Positions 16,566 to 22,925 of a DNA stretch of 37,676 nt are shown here, one piece after another. Each line of letters begins with the position of its first letter. The first letter of the stretch is position 1. This stretch comes from Firmicutes bacterium UBA911 (GTDB taxonomy: Bacteria > Bacillota > Desulfotomaculia > Desulfotomaculales > Desulforudaceae). The stretch lies in assembly GCA_002294005.1 (NCBI GenBank), contig DBEH01000030.1:489-38164 (forward strand), in the 5' to 3' direction. A program made the position numbers and the translations under genes. The notes under the pieces are model-generated. The model saw only the letters and a program-made list of their open reading frames with translations, searched no databases and had not been told where the DNA came from.

Positions 16566-17597
16566 TCACACCACCTTCTTGGGTGAGATCAATACCTTGC
16601 GCAAGACATCAATGTTCTCCAGTACCCGCCCGGAACCGTAGGCCACCGCCAGAAGCGGCTCTTCGGCCAGGTGCACGGGCATCCGGGTTTCCTCGTTCAC
16701 CAGCCGGTCCAGCCCCCGCAGGAGCACCCCGCCGCCGGCCATCATGATTCCGCGGTCCATAATGTCGGAGGCCAACTCCGGCGGGGTCTTTTCCAGGGTC
16801 TGCCGGATGGCGTCCAGGATGGCGCGCACCGGTTCCGAAAGCGCCCGGTAAATCTCGGCTGAAGTAACGGTCACCGTCTTGGGCAGGCCGGAAACCAGGT
16901 CCCGGCCCCGCACCTCCTCGGTCTCCTCGTGTTCCAAGGGGTAGGCCGTGCCGATCTTGATTTTCAGTTCTTCAGCGGTACGCTCGCCGACCATCAGGCT
17001 GTAGTTGCGCTTGACATGCTGGATAATGGCCTCGTCCATCTCGTTGCCGGCCACCCGGATCGAACGGCTCGCAACAATTCCCCCCAGGGAAATCACCGCC
17101 ACTTCCGTCGTTCCCCCACCCACGTCGACAATCATCGTGCCGGTCGGTTCGTGCACCGGCAAACCAGCCCCGACGGCGGCCGCCATCGGCTCCTCGATCA
17201 GGTAACACTCCCGGGCGCCGGCCGCCAGCGCCGCCTCCCTGACCGCCCGCTCCTCCACCGCGGTGACACCGGACGGAACGCCGATCACCACCCGCGGCCG
17301 GACCAGAAAAGTTCTTCCGCGCAGGGCTTTGTTGATGAAGTACTTGATCATGCTCTCGGTGATGTCAAAATCGGCGATCACGCCGTCCCTCATCGGGCGG
17401 ATGGCCACGATGTTCCCCGGAGTGCGCCCGATCATCTGCTTGGCCTCTTCGCCCACGGCCAGAATCCGCCCGCTGTCTTTTTCGATGGCCACCACGGACG
17501 GCTCGCGCATTACAATGCCCTTTCCTTTTACATACACCAGGGTGTTCGCGGTGCCCAGGTCGATACCCATATCCCTGGAAAGAAATGCAATCGCCAT
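16566..17597 (-). CDS. mreB: Rod-shape determining actin homologue MreB
   Basis: 343 residues, full length. Actin-fold nucleotide motifs: phosphate 1 DMGIDLGTANTLVYVKGKG, phosphate 2 IVDVGGGTTEVAVISLGG and adenosine motif IMMAGGGVLLRGLD. It polymerises on the membrane and guides lateral wall synthesis. The ATG has AAAGGGGTAGG upstream. Immediately downstream of radC, as in Bacillus. Confidence 0.97.
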   Translation of the reverse strand: MAIAFLSRDMGIDLGTANTLVYVKGKGIVMREPSVVAIEKDSGRILAVGEEAKQMIGRTPGNIVAIRPMRDGVIADFDITESMIKYFINKALRGRTFLVRPRVVIGVPSGVTAVEERAVREAALAAGARECYLIEEPMAAAVGAGLPVHEPTGTMIVDVGGGTTEVAVISLGGIVASRSIRVAGNEMDEAIIQHVKRNYSLMVGERTAEELKIKIGTAYPLEHEETEEVRGRDLVSGLPKTVTVTSAEIYRALSEPVRAILDAIRQTLEKTPPELASDIMDRGIMMAGGGVLLRGLDRLVNEETRMPVHLAEEPLLAVAYGSGRVLENIDVLRKVLISPKKVV

Positions 17598-17622
17598 GAC
17601 CTACCCCTTTCACCCGTTCTCG

Positions 17623-18315
17623 CTAGAAAAGACCTTCCAATTTCAGACTGGTGAACTTATTATCTCCGATGACGATGTGGTCTAGGACCCGAATCCCGAC
17701 TATTTCCCCAGCCTCGAAAAGCCGCTGCGTCAGTTCGACGTCCTGCGGGCTCGGGGTCGGATCGCCGCTCGGATGATTGTGAATCAGGATCACTGCGGCG
17801 GCGCTGCGCCGGATCGCGTTTTTAAACAACTCCCGCGGGTGGACGCCGGAAGAGTTCAGGGTGCCGACCGAGACCTTCTCCACTGCCAAAACCCGGTTCT
17901 TGGTATTCAGGACCAGCGCCCAGAAGTGCTCCCGGTCAAAGTACCGCATCTCCTCCATCACCAGCCCGGCCGCCTCTTCGGGGGTGCGCACGGTCGGCTG
18001 CCATTCCCCGGGGCGGCAGGCGGCCCGCCGGCCCAGTTCAAAGGCCGCCCGGACCTCGGCCGATTTCGCCGGGCCGACGCCCTTGACGGCCTGCAACTCC
18101 TCGATCCCGGCCTCCGCCAGCCCCCGCAGGCCGCCGAAGCGGCTCAAGATCTGGTTGGCCAGGTCGATCGCCGTGACGGTGACCGTTCCGCTCCGGAGCA
18201 GGATTGCCAGAAGCTCGGCGTCCGAAAGGGACTGTACGCCGTGCGCCGCCAGCCGTTCACGCGGGCGAAGCTCCGCGGCCATTTTCTTTATCGTTAAGTG
18301 GTATTCGACAGCCAA
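17623..18315 (-). CDS. radC: RadC/JAB-domain protein
   Basis: 230 residues. An N-terminal helix-hairpin-helix region (LQAVKGVGPAKSAEVRAAFELG) precedes the JAB/MPN metalloprotease-like domain with the zinc motif HNHPSGDPTPSPQD. The old DNA-repair name is historical; the function is not settled. I use TTG 18315 because GGAGGT lies eight bases upstream; the in-frame ATG 11 codons later has no such site. It lies between maf and mreB in the conserved order. Confidence 0.93.
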   Translation of the reverse strand: MAVEYHLTIKKMAAELRPRERLAAHGVQSLSDAELLAILLRSGTVTVTAIDLANQILSRFGGLRGLAEAGIEELQAVKGVGPAKSAEVRAAFELGRRAACRPGEWQPTVRTPEEAAGLVMEEMRYFDREHFWALVLNTKNRVLAVEKVSVGTLNSSGVHPRELFKNAIRRSAAAVILIHNHPSGDPTPSPQDVELTQRLFEAGEIVGIRVLDHIVIGDNKFTSLKLEGLF

Positions 18316-18321
18316 GAGGCC

Positions 18322-18933
18322 CTACCTCCGTCCGGAGGGACTCCAATTCGTACCAACCAGGCTTAAAAGGTCCAGACCCTGCCGGTGGAAAAGCCCCTTC
18401 AGAAGCGGCAGAGGCAGGCCGACCACGTTGAACCAGCAACCCTCAATACCCCGCACGAAAAGACCGCCGAGTCCCTGGACCGCGTAGGCCCCGGCCTTGT
18501 CCAGCGGTTCCCCGGTGGCCGCGTACCATTCGATTTCTTGCCGGGTCATCGCCCGGAAGTGGACGCACGTCCGTTCGTGACCGGTGACCGCGTGCCCGTC
18601 CGGCATCCGGATCAAACTCACCCCGGTGAGCACTTCGTGGGTGTCGCCCTGCAAGACGGTCAACATCCGGGCGGCCTCCTCCGGTCCGTCCGGCTTTCCG
18701 AAGAACCGCCCCCGCTGGAACACTACGGTGTCCGCCCCAAGGACCAAACCGTCGCCAACCCGGCAGGCCACCGCCCGGGCCTTGCGTTCGGCCAGCCCCT
18801 CCGCCACGTTCGCCGGATCCGGCCCGGCAAAGACCTCATCAACCCCGGCGGGAAGCACCTCGAACTCCAAGCCGAGGCTTTGCAGCAGTGCCCGCCGCCG
18901 GGGGGAGGCCGAAGCCAAGACAATCCGGAACAT
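18322..18933 (-). CDS. maf: Maf-family nucleotide pyrophosphatase
   Basis: 203 residues. The N-terminal signature LASASPRRRALL, GADTVV and the late AGAYAVQGLGG segment define Maf. These enzymes hydrolyse non-canonical or UTP/dTTP-type nucleotides to monophosphates; in Bacillus overexpression stops septation. Start ATG 18933 has GAGG only three bases away, and a TTG three codons earlier is an alternative; both overlap or touch the end of the DUF4321 gene. Confidence 0.92.
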   Translation of the reverse strand: MFRIVLASASPRRRALLQSLGLEFEVLPAGVDEVFAGPDPANVAEGLAERKARAVACRVGDGLVLGADTVVFQRGRFFGKPDGPEEAARMLTVLQGDTHEVLTGVSLIRMPDGHAVTGHERTCVHFRAMTRQEIEWYAATGEPLDKAGAYAVQGLGGLFVRGIEGCWFNVVGLPLPLLKGLFHRQGLDLLSLVGTNWSPSGRR

Positions 18934-18938
18934 GAGCC

Positions 18939-19184
18939 TCAAGTATTCCGGTAGACCAGATACCCCAATAGAAAACCGAGGAGGGTAAGTGGCCCGATGG
19001 ACAGGGAAAACCCGAAAGTGACTGTCATAAACTGCAGATCCAAAACCCCGGGGGCCAATCCGGCGGTCAGCATATTGTCCAAAAAGGGGAACGTCGGGCT
19101 CAGAATCCGGCCCGCCACGCTACCCGCCAAACCACCGAGGATCATCAACACGACCAGGATCCACGGGTTCCTGCCTCTCGCCAT
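18939..19184 (-). CDS. DUF4321 small membrane protein
   Basis: 81 residues with two hydrophobic segments: about 8-25 (ILVVLMILGGLAGSVAG) and 58-78 (IGPLTLLGFLLGYLVY), separated by an outside loop with SPTFPFLD. This matches the DUF4321 family found beside maf/radC in clostridia. Function unknown; the position suggests an envelope or division role. ATG follows GGGGGGAG. First gene of the mre-min unit, behind the promoter at 19206-19234. Confidence 0.75.
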   Translation of the reverse strand: MARGRNPWILVVLMILGGLAGSVAGRILSPTFPFLDNMLTAGLAPGVLDLQFMTVTFGFSLSIGPLTLLGFLLGYLVYRNT

Positions 19185-19205
19185 GAAACTCCCCCCATAA
19201 ACCTC

Positions 19206-19234
19206 AGTGTAGCATTCCCGGCAAATCGTGACAA
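19206..19234 (-). promoter_or_regulatory. Vegetative-type promoter for DUF4321-maf-radC-mre-mrdA-min
   Basis: Minus-strand TTGTCA (19229-19234), spacer exactly 17, TACACT (19206-19211) with TG just before the -10. The predicted transcript starts near 19199, 15 bases before the first ATG. Confidence 0.7.
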
Positions 19235-19271
19235 GCTCTACCCGGAAGGCAGAGCTTCGCGGAAAAGCTCT
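19233..19271 (-). other. Three-arm mutually exclusive hairpin
   Basis: AAGCTCT occurs at 19233-19239 and 19265-19271, and its complement AGAGCTT at 19251-19257. The middle arm can pair with either flank, so two alternative stems exist in read-through RNA from the RidA gene. The lower arm overlaps the -35 of the mre promoter. No T-run follows. Confidence 0.4.
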
Positions 19272-19278
19272 TCTTGCC

Positions 19279-19746
19279 CTACAGTTCGTCCCGCAACCGG
19301 ACGACCATTGTCAGTTCCACCGCCGCGCCGAGCGGCAGCTCGGCCACCCCCAGCGCGGCCCGGGCGTGGCGCCCGGCTTCTCCAAAGACCGCCAGCAGCA
19401 ACTCCGAAGCGCCGTTCACCACCCCGGGCTGCCCCTCGAAACCAGGGGCGCTGCGCACGTAGCCGGTGAGCTGAACCACCTGCTCCACCAGGTCCAGGCT
19501 GCCGGCCACGCTCCGGATGACCCCCAGGCAGTTGAGCGCACAAAGCCGGGCCGCCTCGTACCCATCCGCCGGGGGCAAGTCGGCACCGATGCGTCCCCGG
19601 AAAACGACTTCCCCCCCGGTTATGGGAAGTTGCCCCGAGGTGAAAACCAGTTGCCCCGCCCGCACTCCCGGCACATAGGCGGCCACGGGCGGCGGGGGTT
19701 CGGGGATGGTCAGTCCCAGGGTCCGGCATCTTTCTTCCGCTGACAT
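19279..19746 (-). CDS. RidA/YjgF-family protein (subgroup with extended N-terminus)
   Basis: 155 residues, longer than classical RidA (about 128), matching the YjgF-like subgroup with the N-terminal MSAEERCRTLGLTIPEPPPPVAAYVP. Core features: GQLVFTSGQLPI, and a late ARAALGVAELPLGAAVEL where the arginine that binds the substrate carboxylate in RidA is present. RidA removes reactive enamine/imine intermediates; the role of this subgroup is not defined. ATG has AAGGAGG ten bases upstream. Lies alone between the mre operon and the exchanger gene. Confidence 0.85.
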   Translation of the reverse strand: MSAEERCRTLGLTIPEPPPPVAAYVPGVRAGQLVFTSGQLPITGGEVVFRGRIGADLPPADGYEAARLCALNCLGVIRSVAGSLDLVEQVVQLTGYVRSAPGFEGQPGVVNGASELLLAVFGEAGRHARAALGVAELPLGAAVELTMVVRLRDEL

Positions 19747-20044
19747 CCGCTAAAAACCTCCTTGGGCGCTTGCGGTTTTGGCGCCCTGTCCTCCTTGGGT
19801 GTTTGCCGCGTCCTCTCTAAGTATACCTCGCCTGCGCCGGAAAAGCCGCGTCCCCTCGTGGGCAAGCGGCGAAAAGAACCCCGGCTCCGGCGGGCTGCGG
19901 GTGAAGTATAAGAGCGCTTTTGGACGAGCAGTACCAGGGACGGGCGCCCCAGGGGACTGGCTCGTTTTTGGCCGGAAACATATCGGACTTCGGAAAGGCT
20001 TACGTGCCAAAAACGTGCCTGTCCCCCTCGGTGACCCCCGGCGC
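19747..20044. other. Gene-free interval with one inverted repeat
   Basis: About 300 bases between the exchanger stop and the RidA start. No credible ORF. It holds the inverted repeat at 19952-20026 and two CTCCTTGGG boxes (near 19760 and 19793), one of which is the RidA ribosome-binding site. No promoter could be assigned with confidence. Confidence 0.6.
19952..20026. repeat. 21-base imperfect inverted repeat downstream of the exchanger gene
   Basis: 19952-19972 (GGGGACTGGCTCGTTTTTGGC) pairs with 20006-20026 with two mismatches; loop of 33 bases. It resembles the GGGGACAGGCACGTTTTTGG-type palindromes scattered in many bacterial genomes (REP or MITE ends). It lies 18 bases after the exchanger stop and could also act as an mRNA 3' stem. 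Confidence 0.6.
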
Positions 20045-21040
20045 CTAGAACCCGCCCCGCACCACCATCACTATGAAGAAGAGGTAGAGCGAGCCACCGA
20101 GGGCGGCGAGGAACCAACCATCCAGGTGCCCGGCCCGGCGGGCGTAGAGAAAAACCAGCCAGGACGCCGTCAGGGCGAGCACCGCACTGGTGAGGGCCGC
20201 CGTGGTCAACCGCCAGTCGGTGAAATAGATGCCGATGGCAGGTACCAGCGTACTCTGAAAAACCATGGCCCCGGTAATGTTTCCCATGGCCAGGGTGTCC
20301 TTCTTCTCCTTCGTCCAGATCAGGCTGTTGAAAAGTTCCGGCATCTCGGTAGCGATGGGAGCCACCAGTAACGCAAACAAGAGCGGGGCCATGCCGAAAT
20401 GGTGCGCCAGGAAACCGATGCCCTGCACAAAGACCTTGGCCCCCCCGAGAATCAGCAGGAAGGCGAAGCAAACTTGACCCAGGATCAACACCAGGTGCGG
20501 GTCGGCGGCGCGCGGGGCCACCAAGAGCGGACCGGTGCCGTCCCCCGTTCCGCAGCGCTCGCCCTGGGTAACGGCCCGCACCAAAAAAACCACGTAGGTC
20601 AAAATCAGGATCACCACCACGGCCGGCCTGACGGCCGTGGGCAGGAAGGCGGCGGCGATGGCCAGCGTGTAGGCGGCCAGGAAAAACCCCAAGTCCCGGC
20701 GTAAAAGATCAGGGTGGGGACGCACGCGCGCCGAGCCGCGGCGGCGCCTCAAAACCACGGCGGTGGTCCCGGTCAGGCAGAAACCCACAGTGGCCAGCAT
20801 GAAGGGCGCCCCCAGGATCGCCCCGATGCCGACCTCATCGGCGGCCTGGCCGTGACCCGTCAGGATGGCCACCACCGGGATCATCGTCTCCGGCAGGGCG
20901 GTGCCGATCGCGGCCAGTACGCTGCCCACCGCCCCTCTGGCCAGTCCGAGCCGCAAGCCCAGCCACTCCACCCCGTTGGTGAAAAACCGCGCCCCCAACA
21001 GGATCACCGCCAAAGCGGCCACCAGGTAGAGATAAACCAA
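20045..21040 (-). CDS. Sodium/calcium exchanger-like membrane protein (CaCA superfamily)
   Basis: 331 residues with about ten membrane segments and an internal repeat. Two alpha-repeats are visible: GTALPETMIPVVAIL with GAILGAPFMLATVG in the first half, and APIATEMPELFNSLIWTKEKKDTLAMGNITGAMVFQST in the second, each with the conserved glutamate. Such proteins swap Ca2+ or another cation for Na+ or H+ across the membrane; the ion is not predictable here. Start is uncertain: TTG 21040 (after GGAGGGG) gives an immediate hydrophobic segment; the frame opens at 21070. The gene has no obvious operon partner. Confidence 0.82.
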   Translation of the reverse strand: MVYLYLVAALAVILLGARFFTNGVEWLGLRLGLARGAVGSVLAAIGTALPETMIPVVAILTGHGQAADEVGIGAILGAPFMLATVGFCLTGTTAVVLRRRRGSARVRPHPDLLRRDLGFFLAAYTLAIAAAFLPTAVRPAVVVILILTYVVFLVRAVTQGERCGTGDGTGPLLVAPRAADPHLVLILGQVCFAFLLILGGAKVFVQGIGFLAHHFGMAPLLFALLVAPIATEMPELFNSLIWTKEKKDTLAMGNITGAMVFQSTLVPAIGIYFTDWRLTTAALTSAVLALTASWLVFLYARRAGHLDGWFLAALGGSLYLFFIVMVVRGGF

Positions 21041-21267
21041 ACCCCCAACCCCTCCCACAGGCCTCGGCAAGCATCGCTTAATCTGTATGAGTATGCCCGC
21101 GGGAAAATCACCGGGCGGGGGCGTACCTTAGCGCAGCCCGGCAGTGACGGCCACACTAAACAGGCCGTTATGGTCGTCAGCGGTCAGTCGTCGGTCGTCT
21201 GTCGCCGCCACCGGTATCCAGTTGAAAAGCCGTTTTGGGGAAAGGGGGAAAGGGGGAAAGGGGATCG

Positions 21268-22554
21268 CTAATAATCGGGGGTTACGGCCGGCCGGAGGGC
21301 GCCGATGAGGTAGACCGACCCGGTGACGACCACCACTGCTCCCACTCCGGCAATGGCCCGGGCGCGACCGAGGGCCGCAAAGCAGTCCGGCTCGGTTTCC
21401 ACGTGTGCGCAATGCCTGGCGGCCTCCACCGACACCCGCTCCCAATCCACGGCGCGCTCCGAAGGAGGCCTGGTGACCACCACGGCCCGTGCCGCGGGGG
21501 CCAGCGCGGCGGCGATACCCGCCCGGTCCTTGTCCCCCAGCACCCCTAAGACCATGACGATCTCCCGGCCCGGAAAACGTGCGGTCAGTGTGTCCCGCAG
21601 CGCCCCGGCGGCGGCGGGGTTGTGGGCGGCGTCCAGCACCACCGCCGGCCGTCCGTCCAGCACCTCGAAGCGGCCGGGCCAGCGCACCGCCGCCAGCCCT
21701 TCGTGAATTGCCCCGGGACCCAGGGAAGGAACAAGTTCCCCGACCACTTCGGCAGCGGCCACCGCGCAAGCCGCATTCACCTGCTGGTGCCGCCCGGCGA
21801 GCGGCAGCGCCAATCCTCGGTAGACGGCCCGCCGGCCGCGGATGTCCAGCACCTGTTTTTCGCCGGTGTTCGCCCCCGGTCGTGAACTCACGTCGGCGCC
21901 CACCCGGATCAGCGGTGCGCCCGACTCCCGGCAGGCGCGGGCGATCACGTCCAGCGCCTCGCCTTCAGCCGCGGTCACCAGCGGCACTCCGGGCTTGATG
22001 ATCCCGGCCTTTTCCCGGGCGATTTCAGCGAGCGTGTCGCCAAGGTAGTCTTGGTGGTCCAAGGCGACGTTGGTGATTACGGCCACGGCGGGAACAACCA
22101 CGTTCGTGGCGTCCAGCCGCCCCCCGAGACCCACCTCCAGCACCGCCAGACCAACGCGCTCCTCCCTGAAGAGTTGCAGTGCCAGGACGGTATGCAGTTC
22201 AAACTCCGTGGGCCGGAACCGGCGGGCCGCCGGCGCCAGCAGGCCCCAATGACGGGCAATCAGCCCGGCTAGGCGCTCTTTCGCCACCGGACAGCCGTCG
22301 ATCAAAAAGCGCTCCGTGTAGCTCGAAAGGTGGGGCGAAGTGAAAGTGCCCACTTTGAGGCCGGCGGCCCGGGCCATAGAGCTCAGCATCGCGGCCGTCG
22401 AACCCTTGCCGTTGGTCCCCCCGATGTGGGCCGCCAAAAGATCGGCCTGAGGATCACCCAGCGTGGCCAGGAGTTCCCGCACCCGTTCCAGGCCGAAGTT
22501 CACCCCGGTCGCCGCCAGCCCGCGCAGAGCGTCCAAGGCCTCTTCAAAGTTCAC
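21268..22554 (-). CDS. folC: Folylpolyglutamate/dihydrofolate synthase
   Basis: 428 residues, normal for FolC. ATP-binding GTNGKGST loop near 48-55, the HLSSYTERF signature and the later DAAHNPAA motif. It adds glutamates to folates, retaining them in the cell. I take GTG 22554; the frame continues for 39 codons upstream, but that part reads through a repeat copied from the end of the 60-residue ORF. The start is preceded by a run of nine G (22559-22567), in place of a normal AGGAGG. valS-folC order is standard in Firmicutes, with the small ORF between them here. Confidence 0.93.
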   Translation of the reverse strand: MNFEEALDALRGLAATGVNFGLERVRELLATLGDPQADLLAAHIGGTNGKGSTAAMLSSMARAAGLKVGTFTSPHLSSYTERFLIDGCPVAKERLAGLIARHWGLLAPAARRFRPTEFELHTVLALQLFREERVGLAVLEVGLGGRLDATNVVVPAVAVITNVALDHQDYLGDTLAEIAREKAGIIKPGVPLVTAAEGEALDVIARACRESGAPLIRVGADVSSRPGANTGEKQVLDIRGRRAVYRGLALPLAGRHQQVNAACAVAAAEVVGELVPSLGPGAIHEGLAAVRWPGRFEVLDGRPAVVLDAAHNPAAAGALRDTLTARFPGREIVMVLGVLGDKDRAGIAAALAPAARAVVVTRPPSERAVDWERVSVEAARHCAHVETEPDCFAALGRARAIAGVGAVVVVTGSVYLIGALRPAVTPDY

Positions 22555-22558
22555 CTTT

Positions 22559-22567
22559 CCCCCCCCC
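22559..22567 (-). repeat. G9 homopolymer in the folC ribosome-binding region
   Basis: Nine G on the minus strand, five bases before the folC GTG, with GAGGTG just upstream. Changes in run length would alter Shine-Dalgarno spacing and not the reading frame. Confidence 0.7.
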
Positions 22568-22634
22568 ACCTCAAAGAGGCGCCCGAGGCGCCTCCGAAAG
22601 TCAAAAAACGGCACAAGACGCTCTGACCCCTTAT

Positions 22635-22729
22635 CGGGGTTAGGGGTCTGGTCTTTCTGGGTTATTCTCAAGGGCCTGGCACTATCGGCTCATAGTTCCT
22701 TGCCGGGGTTAAGGGGTCTGGTCTTTCTG
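22635..22729. repeat. Direct repeat flanking the end of the small ORF
   Basis: 22635-22659 and 22704-22729 are the same sequence (CGGGGTTA..GGGGTCTGG..TTTCTG) apart from one extra A. The second copy contains the stop codon of the ORF at 22709; the first copy reads as QKDQTPNPDKG in the open frame ahead of folC. GACCCC (22625-22630) and GGGGTC (22643-22648) also form a stem around the first copy. Confidence 0.75.
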
Positions 22730-22891
22730 TCTCCTTTCTCCTTGTCTCCGGTCGGCGCCTCTTCTTTCTCCTTTCCTGCGCTCAGGCCCGGTGTAGAGTG
22801 CCGGATCGTTTTTCCGCCGTTCCCCTTGTCTCCGGTCTTCCTGTCTCCTTTCCCCCTGGCTCCTTTTCTCCGTTTCCCTTGTCATTTCCAA
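22709..22891 (-). CDS. Arginine-rich repeat mini-protein, unknown
   Basis: 60 residues, MEMTRETEKRSQ followed by repeating GERRQEDRRQGERR units, a short ALYTGPERR spacer, then GERRGADRRQGERRQ. Very rich in Arg, Glu and Gln, no hydrophobic core. An ATG follows GGGAGAGG at good spacing. It lies between valS and folC on the same strand. Similar ERR/DRR-repeat small proteins occur in related Firmicutes from memory, without known function; a nucleic acid or polyphosphate-binding role would be pure guess. The DNA is purine-rich low complexity (AAGGAGACA units), so a non-coding origin is a real alternative. Confidence 0.45.
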   Translation of the reverse strand: MEMTRETEKRSQGERRQEDRRQGERRKNDPALYTGPERRKGERRGADRRQGERRQKDQTP

Positions 22892-22925
22892 CCTCTCCCT
22901 TTTTTTAGTGTGGGTTGCCGGAGCC

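Noticed and set aside
19710..20471. 253-residue minus-strand open frame across the gap before the RidA gene
   Set aside because: Runs through an inverted repeat and out of frame through the exchanger gene; no start site or protein-like features.
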